Positions 7,273 to 14,546 of a stretch of 31,330 nucleotides of DNA are shown one piece after another (positions within the stretch are counted from its first letter, which is position 1; every line of letters begins with the position of its first letter). The position numbers were made by a program, and so were the translations under genes. The DNA comes from DTNV01 sp964388435 (GTDB lineage Archaea > Micrarchaeota > Micrarchaeia > Norongarragalinales > UBA8480): the NCBI GenBank assembly GCA_964388435.1, contig CAYMAH010000001.1:1-31330 (forward strand), in the 5' to 3' direction. Below the pieces are notes generated by a model. It made no database searches and had not been told where the DNA came from. It saw only the letters and a program-made list of their open reading frames with translations.

Positions 7273-8253
7273 TTAGAGAATAACTTTGTCGTTTGATATT
7301 ATTTTGACCTTAAAGCCTTCGGCGCATTTTCTCCTGACTTTTTCAATTGTTTTTTTATAGGGGGGGTAAAATTCAGAAAGCTTGGAAGTTGAATTGCCGT
7401 CAAATATTTTAGGGTCAACATACCTGAACTTGGCTTTTAGAATTATTCCCTTGGATGAATCAACCACTTTGTAGTTTTTTTCACGCAACGCTTTGAGAAG
7501 ATTTTTTGCAAACCCGTCTTTTGAGTTTTCTATTTTTTTTATCAACTCGAAATCGACTCCATGAATAACGTCTTTTCTCGTTATTATTTTATTGTCCAGA
7601 GCGCTTTTGAGGGCGGTCGTCAGCATTTTAACATTTATCATGTCCCGTTTGGAGGAGTAGAATTTTGTTTGAAGATAAAAATATTTTTTCGCGTAAAGCA
7701 ACGCGTGTCTTTCGGAGTCGAATACAAACTCGCCTTTGTGAATGGTTAAATGCTTTACTATTGAACTGATTTTGAAATTCAGGTGATGCAAGTCTCTCAG
7801 TGAGTAGTCGAGCCTATCGGCGCATAAGTCAGGCGCTTTGGTTTCAAGCAATTTAAACAATTCGGGATTTCCGATTCTCTCCGGCTTTAGGCAGTGTTTT
7901 TTCAATATTTTTTTTATCTCCACGCTGTTCACTCGTTTAAGGTGAAGCGAGTCTTGAAAGCCTTGAACTTCATAATCTCCGAACAGCATGTCGGAGCTGT
8001 GAGAGAAGGCGGTGTGCGAAACGTCGTGAAGAAGGCCTGCGGCCTGCTCTTCGACGCCCGCCCCGAATTTTCTCAATAAAAGCATAACTCCTACTGAGTG
8101 TTCGAATCTTGAATAGTAAAGTTTAATGCCTTTGTGCTTTAACGTTCCCTGGTGTGAAATCTTTTTGAGTCTCTGCAATGGCTTTGATTTTAGAAGTTCA
8201 AGAAGAACCGGCTCGTTTACGTTGAAAACTCCGTAAATGCTTTTGATTTTCAT
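7273..8253 (-). CDS. HD-superfamily phosphohydrolase (dNTPase-like)
   Basis: 326 residues of the HD domain family related to dGTP triphosphohydrolases (COG1078 type). Metal-binding residues are visible: His52 in SRFEHSVG, His76-Asp77 in GLLHDVSHTAFSHSSD, and Asp146 in LCADRLDY. The family hydrolyses phosphate esters, often dNTPs, though its archaeal substrates are mostly unproven. The length is somewhat shorter than bacterial dGTPases. It is the last gene of a three-gene operon with a Hel308-like helicase and RadC, starting 20 nt after radC. This links it to DNA repair or nucleotide-pool control. ATG 8253 is the only reasonable start. Confidence 0.88.
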   Translation of the reverse strand: MKIKSIYGVFNVNEPVLLELLKSKPLQRLKKISHQGTLKHKGIKLYYSRFEHSVGVMLLLRKFGAGVEEQAAGLLHDVSHTAFSHSSDMLFGDYEVQGFQDSLHLKRVNSVEIKKILKKHCLKPERIGNPELFKLLETKAPDLCADRLDYSLRDLHHLNFKISSIVKHLTIHKGEFVFDSERHALLYAKKYFYLQTKFYSSKRDMINVKMLTTALKSALDNKIITRKDVIHGVDFELIKKIENSKDGFAKNLLKALREKNYKVVDSSKGIILKAKFRYVDPKIFDGNSTSKLSEFYPPYKKTIEKVRRKCAEGFKVKIISNDKVIL

Positions 8254-8273
8254 TTTTTTCTTTTCACATTTGG

Positions 8274-8933
8274 TTAGATTAGTTTTTTCTCCTTAAAGCT
8301 AAAATAACCATCCCCTATTATCACGTGGTCTATCAGTTGTATTCCGACGATGTCGCAGGCGTTTAAGAGAGTTTTTGTTGCTTTTATGTCTTCGAGGCTT
8401 GGCGTTGGATCTCCCGAAGGGTGGTTGTGGGCTATTATCACTCCAACCGCATTGGAGTTTATGGCGTTTTTTATTATTTCCCTTGGGTTGATTAGGCTTA
8501 TTGTGAGCGTTCCGGTTGAAATGGTTTTCATTGACAGTATTTTGTTTCTTGAGTTGAGATAGATTCCTCTTGTTTGCTCGATTTCAAGCGGTTTCATGTC
8601 TTCAAGCGCTTGGAACGCTTCCCTGGCGTTGTTTATAAAGCCATTGTTTTTTGTTTTTATTCTGGCGTTCAGTTCGAAAACAGCCAGTATTCTCGCGGCC
8701 TTCATTTTTTTAACTCCCTTTATTTTTTCAAGTTGCTCCATTGAAGCGCTTTGAAGTTTTTCAAGAGGGTATTCCGATAAAATTTTAGCCGACAATTCAA
8801 GGACGTTGGAGTTTTTTGTTCCGCTGTTAAGCAAGACTGCCAGAAGCTCTACGGTGCTCAACGCTTTCACTCCCTGGTTTTCGATTCTTTCAACCGGCCT
8901 GTCGTTTTCAGAAATTATTGATTTTAGCTTCAT
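8274..8933 (-). CDS. radC: RadC-family JAB/MPN+ domain protein
   Basis: 219 residues with the full bacterial-type RadC layout. An N-terminal helix-hairpin-helix (around residues 60-85, LEKIKGVKKMKAARIL) is followed by the JAMM metalloprotease fold. The JAMM motif is intact: His169-Asn-His171, then Ser179 and Asp182 (HNHPSGDPTPSLED). The family was linked to repair historically but its biochemical role is unproven; DNA binding or DNA-linked peptide processing is possible. Its first 26 nt overlap the helicase gene, so the two are translationally coupled. RadC is chiefly a bacterial family, so a bacterial origin is plausible. Confidence 0.92.
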   Translation of the reverse strand: MKLKSIISENDRPVERIENQGVKALSTVELLAVLLNSGTKNSNVLELSAKILSEYPLEKLQSASMEQLEKIKGVKKMKAARILAVFELNARIKTKNNGFINNAREAFQALEDMKPLEIEQTRGIYLNSRNKILSMKTISTGTLTISLINPREIIKNAINSNAVGVIIAHNHPSGDPTPSLEDIKATKTLLNACDIVGIQLIDHVIIGDGYFSFKEKKLI

Positions 8934-10869
8934 TTTTCATCTTTTCGTACTGTTCAACGGTTTTAATTCCCTTGTTCCATAATCTTCTCGCTCTTACTCT
9001 TCCCACTCCTCTTATTGAGCACAAGTCTATCAGCTCTTCCTTCACGCCATACTTCATTCTCACCGCCATTCTTCTTGCTTGCCCGACCGTGCCTGTTTTG
9101 TTTTGGATGAGGGAAAGTTCTGCGAGGCAATAAAACAACCACTCGGCTATTCTTGTTGTTGAAAAAACGTTTCCTGGCGCGAGGTTGAATTCTTCAAGAA
9201 GCGATTTTTCAGAGTACTCGTTAATCCAGGCGTTTAATGCCCTTGAAGTTTTGTATTTTTCAACAGCGTAGACCTCTTCGGGAAAGAAACTCCACGCTTC
9301 TTCCAGACTTTCGCCTTTTTTTGAGTATAAAAGGGGCATTAAGCCAGAATTGACGATTAATATTATGTAGTCAAACAAGCCGCTCCCATCAAAGGCAAGA
9401 AACTGCCTTGCGGTTAGCGGGTCAAGGTAGAGCTCGCTCGTCCTCTTTCCTATTTTTGTTGCCTTGAAGTTTTCTGTGATGAAGCCCCAGAGTTGAAGAA
9501 GGTAGACGACGTTTTCTATTTTTCTTTTTATTCCCTCGATATCTCCATAGTTTACCGCATAGAAGGTGTTTTCGAAAAAATTATTCAATTCGTCCAAGCT
9601 TTTGGCATCGCCCGAGGCTATCAAAGACAGAATGTGCGTTCTCAGGGATTTTTCAGAGGAGAGTTTGGAAAAAATATTTTCCAGCTTCCCGCTTAAATAT
9701 TTTGATTCAACGATTCTCTCGTCTTTTTCAGAGCACATTATCACCACTCTTCCCTCCTTGTCGTATTGTGGTCTTCCCGCCCTTCCGCTCATTTGCGACA
9801 CTTCCAAAGCGGGAATGAAACTCGATCCCATTCCGTTGAATCTTCTTATTTCCTTTACAATTACCCAGCTTGCGGGGTAGTCTATTCCCATTGCAAGGGT
9901 TGTTGTACAAGCAATGACTTTCAGGCATCTTTTCTCCTTGAACCCCTGTTCTATGAGTTTTAGTTTTTTTCTTTCAAGGCCGGCATGGTGGAACGCCACT
10001 CCTTTTTTTAAAGCTTCGGATATTTTTCTGCATTGCGAAGTGGGGGTGGGAAGCGTTTTCAGGGATTTTTCCGACAATTCCATGCAGTCGAGTTTCTCCT
10101 GTTCTGTGAGAAAACTGTCAATATTCAATTTTTGGGCTATGCTTTCAGCGTTTTTTCTCGAGGAGACGAAAACAAGAATCTGGTTTTTGGGGTTTGACTT
10201 TAAAATCTCTCTTGCCAATCCTTCGGCATCGTCGTATTCCATGGAAAAATCTCCGAAGTCAACTCTTCCCTCCACTCCGGCTCTTTTCAAAAGTTTGGTT
10301 GGTCGGTAATCGCTTTCAAATAACTCTCCGTTAATCCAGCTTGCTATTTCAAAGCCGTTGGGTATCGTGGCGCTTAAAGCCAGTATTTTGCACCCGCTTC
10401 TTTTTAATTTCGTGACGACCATTTCAAGCGCGGCTCCTCTTTCATCATCGTCTATCAGGTGCACTTCGTCGACAACGACAAGGCCTATTGACTTTGTTTG
10501 AATACCGTGTCTTAGGAGAGAGTCCATTTTCTCGCTGGTTGCTATCAAAACATCGTAGGCTTGGACTGTAAAGGGGTTTGAATCATAATCGCCGGTGCTT
10601 ACCCCGACGGTCATTCCAAACAACGCGAGTTTTTCTGAAAAGCTCTTGAATTTTTCCTCTGCAAGGGCTTTAAGCGGGACTATGTAAATTGATTTTTTCT
10701 TCTCTTCAAGAAAATTTTTAATCATTGCCACTTCAGCCAGAAGCGTTTTTCCGGAGGCTGTTGGAGAGCTTACCACTACCCTGGGTTTTTCGTGGAAGTT
10801 GCCTTCAAAAAAGTTCTTCTGCATTGGGTTGGGAGCGATGTTTAATTTTTCAATTATGTATTCAAGCAT
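8908..10869 (-). CDS. hel308: Hel308-like superfamily 2 DNA helicase
   Basis: 653 residues from ATG 10869. Walker A is SPTASGKTLL (Lys41), motif II is DEVH (about 134-137), motif III is SAT (166-168), and motif VI is QMSGRAGRPQYD. The C-terminus carries a winged/ratchet region and a helix-hairpin-helix (SIRGVGRVRARRLW), the Hel308/Ski2-like order. Hel308 is a 3'-5' helicase acting at stalled replication forks. The protein is a little shorter than the usual 700 residues. The frame is open to a GTG at 10908, but a TATA box (10891-10898) lies 26 nt before ATG 10869, so a leaderless start there is more likely. It heads an operon with radC and the HD gene. Confidence 0.9.
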   Translation of the reverse strand: MLEYIIEKLNIAPNPMQKNFFEGNFHEKPRVVVSSPTASGKTLLAEVAMIKNFLEEKKKSIYIVPLKALAEEKFKSFSEKLALFGMTVGVSTGDYDSNPFTVQAYDVLIATSEKMDSLLRHGIQTKSIGLVVVDEVHLIDDDERGAALEMVVTKLKRSGCKILALSATIPNGFEIASWINGELFESDYRPTKLLKRAGVEGRVDFGDFSMEYDDAEGLAREILKSNPKNQILVFVSSRKNAESIAQKLNIDSFLTEQEKLDCMELSEKSLKTLPTPTSQCRKISEALKKGVAFHHAGLERKKLKLIEQGFKEKRCLKVIACTTTLAMGIDYPASWVIVKEIRRFNGMGSSFIPALEVSQMSGRAGRPQYDKEGRVVIMCSEKDERIVESKYLSGKLENIFSKLSSEKSLRTHILSLIASGDAKSLDELNNFFENTFYAVNYGDIEGIKRKIENVVYLLQLWGFITENFKATKIGKRTSELYLDPLTARQFLAFDGSGLFDYIILIVNSGLMPLLYSKKGESLEEAWSFFPEEVYAVEKYKTSRALNAWINEYSEKSLLEEFNLAPGNVFSTTRIAEWLFYCLAELSLIQNKTGTVGQARRMAVRMKYGVKEELIDLCSIRGVGRVRARRLWNKGIKTVEQYEKMKNEAKINNF

Positions 10870-10890
10870 GGATAAGCTTGAAATTACGGG

Positions 10891-10934
10891 ATTTAAAAGC
10901 TTAACCACCCCTCGTTTCCGGCGTTTCCGGCGTT
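10891..10934 (-). promoter_or_regulatory. Promoter of hel308-radC-HD operon with tandem CCGGAAACG repeats
   Basis: The minus-strand TATA box TTTTAAAT (10891-10898) is centred 26 nt from ATG 10869. About 15 nt upstream of it, CCGGAAACG occurs twice head-to-tail (10913-10921 and 10922-10930), followed by a partial third copy to 10934. Such tandem 9-bp sites just upstream of a TATA/BRE are a typical place for an activator. The rest of 10935-11193 is A/T-rich with no gene that I can support, and contains the TTTAATTGATT promoter-like run before tRNA-Gly. Confidence 0.5.
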
Positions 10935-11193
10935 GAGGTTTTACTTTATTTTTTTTGAAGTGTCTTTGTTTATAATAATCGGTTTAATAGCCTTTATTTC
11001 GGTCTTGTGGTAAGGGGGGGTGTTGGGAATTGGGTTTCGCGGAAATAGTGAAGTTGAAAAATTTAAATATGTTTGGTGAAATATTCAGTAACCGCTTTTT
11101 ATGACCCTTGTAAATACTTGTTTTAGTGATTGTTGTAACCCGCGTTAACCAAACGAAAAAAATAAAAGCGTTTAATTGATTAAATTTCACACT

Positions 11194-11282
11194 GCAGTTG
11201 TGGTCTAGCGGTATGATTCCAACCTTTAATGGGGAGTAAGCCTTCCAAGCTGGATGTCCGGGTTCGACTCCCGGCGACTGCA
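11194..11282 (+). tRNA. tRNA-Gly (TCC) with intron in the anticodon stem
   Basis: Acceptor GCAGTTG (11194-11200) pairs with CGACTGC (11275-11281); the discriminator is A and no CCA is encoded. The T arm is CCGGG-TTCGACT-CCCGG. Read straight through, the anticodon stem is mismatched. Removing 18 nt (11222-11239) restores a perfect CCAGC/GCTGG stem with loop CTTCCAA, anticodon TCC. The intron therefore sits at about position 29/30, not the canonical 37/38. A bulge-helix-bulge can be drawn: exon AUUC pairs with intron GAGU, and the cuts fall in bulges CA^A and AA^G. The D stem has one weak pair. The gene converges on the channel gene with a 4-nt gap. Confidence 0.9.
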
Positions 11283-11286
11283 ATTT

Positions 11287-12105
11287 TTAGATTATTGTTT
11301 TCTTTACCTGCTTTTTGTCGTATATCTTGCTTTTGCTTATTAGATTTTCAATGTGGCTTTCCTCCAAGTTTAAAAGGGTTCTCGCGAGCTCCAACCCTCC
11401 TATTATTTCGGGAACCACTATTAATTCAGCTCCGGCTCTGTGGAGTTTGCTTATAGCTCCTTCGGTGAACGCTCTTGTTGAAATTGTAATGTTTGGGTTT
11501 AACTCTTTGACTGTGAGAGTCATGAAAACATTGTTGGAGTCGGTTCCGAGGGAGGCTACGAAGCCTTTTGCCTTTTCAATCCCCGCTTTTTTTAGAATTT
11601 CCTGTTCCAAAGCGTCGCCTTCTATTGCTTTGATTCCCTGAGTACCGAGTTTTTCCACTATTTTCTGGTTTAGGTCGATTACAACGTATGGAACTCCCTG
11701 GTTTTGAAACACCTCGGCGACTGTTTTTCCAAGAGACCCGTATCCAGCTATTATGTAGTGGTCCTTCATTTTCATTATTTCAGATTCCATTCTTTTTTTA
11801 CCACCTTCCATGAACGCCTTCAGCGCCATTGTGGCTATGAAAGCCAACGCGCCCCACGTTCCTATTATCGTGGTCAGGCTTGATATTTTTGTTAAAATTC
11901 CATAGCTGTTATCGCAGTGCGCGAATGTTAAATTGCATAAAGTATTGTACATTGCATTATAAAAAGAGTAGTGCTCTTCAAACATGAAGGTTAGGGTGGC
12001 GAATAGAACCAAGTCGACAAGGGCTATTATTAGGATTACTTTTCTGTCTGCTAATTTCAGCTTGATTTTTTTCCAGTTAATTTTCCAGTTCATTTTAAAT
12101 TCCAT
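11287..12105 (-). CDS. K+-channel-like protein: two membrane helices plus RCK/TrkA-N domain
   Basis: 272 residues. Two membrane helices (about 22-42 and 74-98) flank a re-entrant-like segment, followed by an RCK/TrkA-N Rossmann domain starting HYIIAGYGSLGKTVAEVF (GxGxxG, residues 116-133). The domain ends near residue 260 without a TrkA-C domain. This is the layout of MthK-like potassium channels. However, the expected TVGYGD filter is absent: the pore region reads CNLTFAHCDNSYGILTKISS, with two Cys. It may be a channel with altered selectivity or a non-conducting sensor. ATG 12105 is only 4 nt from the tRNA-Gln 3' end; ATG 12093 is an alternative start. Confidence 0.8.
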   Translation of the reverse strand: MEFKMNWKINWKKIKLKLADRKVILIIALVDLVLFATLTFMFEEHYSFYNAMYNTLCNLTFAHCDNSYGILTKISSLTTIIGTWGALAFIATMALKAFMEGGKKRMESEIMKMKDHYIIAGYGSLGKTVAEVFQNQGVPYVVIDLNQKIVEKLGTQGIKAIEGDALEQEILKKAGIEKAKGFVASLGTDSNNVFMTLTVKELNPNITISTRAFTEGAISKLHRAGAELIVVPEIIGGLELARTLLNLEESHIENLISKSKIYDKKQVKKTII

Positions 12106-12109
12106 TTGA

Positions 12110-12203
12110 TAGCCCCGAGCGGATTCGAACCGCTGTCAACAGGTCCAGAGCCTGCTATCCTTAGCTTCTCTTTTTTTTGATTTAGCCGCTAGACGACGGG
12201 GCT
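12110..12203 (-). tRNA. tRNA-Gln (CTG) with D-loop intron
   Basis: Acceptor AGCCCCG pairs with CGGGGCT, discriminator A at 12110, T arm AGCGG-TTCGAAT-CCGCT, anticodon stem GCAGG/CCTGT with loop CTCTGGA (anticodon CTG). The gene has 94 nt; the extra 21 nt lie in the D arm. Removing 12161-12181 gives the classic GTCTAGCGGCTAAGGAT D arm. The bulge-helix-bulge fits: exon GGCU pairs with intron AGCU, with cuts in bulges AA^A and AA^G. CTAA is duplicated at both splice sites, so the junction could shift by up to four nt. The intron contains an A8 run. The RCK-channel start codon follows 4 nt after the tRNA end. Confidence 0.9.
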
Positions 12204-12320
12204 TCTTGTTTTTTTTATCTTCTTGTTGGTTTTTAATATTTTTCATTAATTGCGTTTTACGTTTTTTTTTAAAAAATGCCGATGGAAAGTGTTTTAAATA
12301 TTAAAAACTTTTTTATACTC

Positions 12321-12575
12321 ATGAAATTCTCTATTTTCTACTCCGGCAAGGAGGGTTTTATAAGCTTTGAAGGGGATGACGTGAGGGTTTTTATCAATGA
12401 AAAAAATCGGGTTTTCAAGAAAACATCGGTTGATCATGTTTCGAAGATTTCAAGCCTTCCCCTGGACAGGGTGAGCGCGTCGATTGTTTTTTACGATATG
12501 TTCGGGGAGAGGAATGAAGTGAATTTTGACATTCACAGCAATGATTTCAAAAGCTTGGAGAAAAAACTATTGTGA
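12321..12575 (+). CDS. Small conserved-looking protein of unknown function
   Basis: 84 residues, no family recognised. The sequence alternates beta-strand-like segments (MKFSIFYSGKEGFISFEG, DDVRVFINEKNRVFKK, SASIVFYDMFGERNEVNFDI) and ends in a short helix, which suggests a compact beta-sandwich or PH-like fold (guess). It has no signal peptide or membrane helix. ATG 12321 is chosen because TTTTAAATA (12292-12300) is centred 25 nt upstream, indicating leaderless transcription; an upstream ATG at 12276 precedes that box. It lies 21 nt before the Lon-like protease gene and is probably cotranscribed with it. Confidence 0.7.
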   Translation: MKFSIFYSGKEGFISFEGDDVRVFINEKNRVFKKTSVDHVSKISSLPLDRVSASIVFYDMFGERNEVNFDIHSNDFKSLEKKLL

Positions 12576-12596
12576 ATTTTAAAGGTGGGTTTTGAA

Positions 12597-14459
12597 ATGT
12601 TAAAGTGGTTGATGGTTCTCGGTATTGTGGTGGTTTTGGTTTCTTCAGTCAGTTTTTCAATCAAGGCGCCTGCTGTCGACTCTTCGGGAAACGGGGTTAT
12701 TTCGATTATAACGGTTAAAGTGGTTAATGGAAGCGGAATGGTTTTCACTGATATTGGAAGTTCTCTTGTAAACACCGACACTGAAAATTCAATGAAGACT
12801 GCCGCTGAGGTGGGGGCGAGTTTCGCCGGCGTTAGCTTCGATGATTATAATTATTACTTCAGTGTTGACGCAAACGCTTCTGAGATTGACGGGCCTTCGG
12901 CCGGCCTTGCTTTCACTCTTGGAACGATACAGGATTTTTTTGCAATTGAGAACAGTTCAAAGGTTTTAAGAAGCGATTTCACGGTGACCGGAACAATCAA
13001 CGGTGATGGGAGCGTGGGCGTGGTGGGAGGCGTAAGCGAGAAGGTGGCGGCTGCGAGCGGGAATGTCAATTTGATGCTTATTCCCTCGGGCCAGAGCCTT
13101 CTTGACGGGGTTGACTACGCCGCGCTTGGAAGTGGTTTAAGCAGGCCTATTCAGGTGGTTGAGGTCGCGAATGTCAGCCAGGCCGTGAATTTTCTTTTAA
13201 CTCCTACAAACAGCGTCTTGAAGGGTGTTCCTTCCCATACTTTAACTGTTTTAAATCCAGTTCCTTTCAATTATTCCAATTCAACTCTTCCCATGAAGCG
13301 GGTGGCTCTTCTTCAGATTCAAAGCGCTGAAAACGATTTGAACCTGCTTGCGTTGAACTCTTCAAACAAAGCCGATGTTGCGATGATAAATCGTACTTTG
13401 CTTCAGGCGGTTAATTACACTGATGAGGGTTATTTTTACACCGCGGCTAACACTGCTTTTCTCGTTGAAAATAATATAGATTCAATGCTTTTAGGCAACG
13501 TGAGCTCTTCTGATTTTCAAAGCATAATGAGAGGGCTTTTTAGCAATATGAGTGGTTTTAATTTCACTTCGATGAATTCAAACAATTTTGAATGGGTGGC
13601 CGGGGCGGAGTTGAGGTATTTCTGGGCTTTGGAGGAGTTGAATCAAATTAACAGTTCTTTTTCGGTTTTGCCCACTCCTTCTTATTTTACAAGTGATTTT
13701 GTCACCGCCAAAAACTGGTTTGAGGCTGCCGTTGACTTGAACGGCCTGGCTTCGGGCATTTCAGGTTCAAGCGTTAATGATTTTAATGTCAGAAGTTATG
13801 CTTTAAAAGTTTTGAATGAAAGTTCGGCTTTTGAAAATTCAAGTAGTGATTCTTTTTTCCATTACGCCAGTGCTTTGGCGGAATTTAACGCCGGCGATTA
13901 CACTGCTTCGAGCATGGATTCCATGTTTGTTTTTGCTTACTCAAACAACAGTTTGAACTTCACTTCTATTTACCCGAGTGTTTGGGCCGAGGTTTACCGG
14001 GCTCAGGGTTTTTACAACGAACAATTTTATAATCTCACAAAGAGTCAGAGCAGCGAGAGTAACCACGTTTTTCTTAAATTATTATCTAATCTTTTAAGCG
14101 GAAATGCGGGTTTGGTTTTTCAAAGCTTTTCAACCCCCCTGCAGGTCAATGAAAATCAAACAGTTTCAAACAAGACCAATAACACAATTCAAGTTCAAAC
14201 AATAGCCTCTTACACGCCCCTGGTTTCATTTAATTACATGTGGATTGGAGTGGTTGTGATAATTGTGATTCTTATTTTCGCGGTTGTTTTGATTTTGTCA
14301 TCCTCTAAAATCGAGAAAAAACCCGAGGAGGTTATAGATAAGTTTGACATTGCCCTGGCTGAGGGGAGGATAAGCGAGAAGACGCATGAAAAGCTTGTTA
14401 AAAAATGGAAGGGAAAAATCAATGAAAGGGAAAAAGAAAAGTTCAAGCGAAAGGGTTAA
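12597..14459 (+). CDS. Membrane-anchored Lon-type serine protease without ATPase domain (COG1750-like)
   Basis: 620 residues. An N-terminal signal/anchor helix is followed by a Lon (S16) proteolytic domain. The catalytic Ser101 lies in IDGPSAGLA and Lys149 in VGGVSEKVAAA, the Ser-Lys dyad of Lon, with TVTGTINGDG before it. No AAA+ domain is present. Residues about 200-530 form a long Asn/Ser-rich helical region of unknown role. A C-terminal membrane helix (about 545-570) is followed by a charged cytoplasmic tail. The protease domain is therefore probably outside the membrane. ATG 12597 has AGGTGG about 8 nt before it; GTG 12585 is possible. Archaeal proteins of this plan have been annotated as predicted serine proteases; substrates are unknown. 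Confidence 0.85.
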   Translation: MLKWLMVLGIVVVLVSSVSFSIKAPAVDSSGNGVISIITVKVVNGSGMVFTDIGSSLVNTDTENSMKTAAEVGASFAGVSFDDYNYYFSVDANASEIDGPSAGLAFTLGTIQDFFAIENSSKVLRSDFTVTGTINGDGSVGVVGGVSEKVAAASGNVNLMLIPSGQSLLDGVDYAALGSGLSRPIQVVEVANVSQAVNFLLTPTNSVLKGVPSHTLTVLNPVPFNYSNSTLPMKRVALLQIQSAENDLNLLALNSSNKADVAMINRTLLQAVNYTDEGYFYTAANTAFLVENNIDSMLLGNVSSSDFQSIMRGLFSNMSGFNFTSMNSNNFEWVAGAELRYFWALEELNQINSSFSVLPTPSYFTSDFVTAKNWFEAAVDLNGLASGISGSSVNDFNVRSYALKVLNESSAFENSSSDSFFHYASALAEFNAGDYTASSMDSMFVFAYSNNSLNFTSIYPSVWAEVYRAQGFYNEQFYNLTKSQSSESNHVFLKLLSNLLSGNAGLVFQSFSTPLQVNENQTVSNKTNNTIQVQTIASYTPLVSFNYMWIGVVVIIVILIFAVVLILSSSKIEKKPEEVIDKFDIALAEGRISEKTHEKLVKKWKGKINEREKEKFKRKG

Positions 14460-14546
14460 AAACTTTAAACTTTTCAAATTTACTTCAAACCTAATTTATT
14501 TGGTTTAAAATTTAAAAAAATATTATTTTAAAGGTGATTTTAGAAA

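Noticed and set aside
10984..11283. 99-codon minus-strand frame overlapping tRNA-Gly
   Set aside because: Its beginning (MQSPGVEPGHPAWKA) is the antisense of the tRNA T and anticodon arms, a common artefact.
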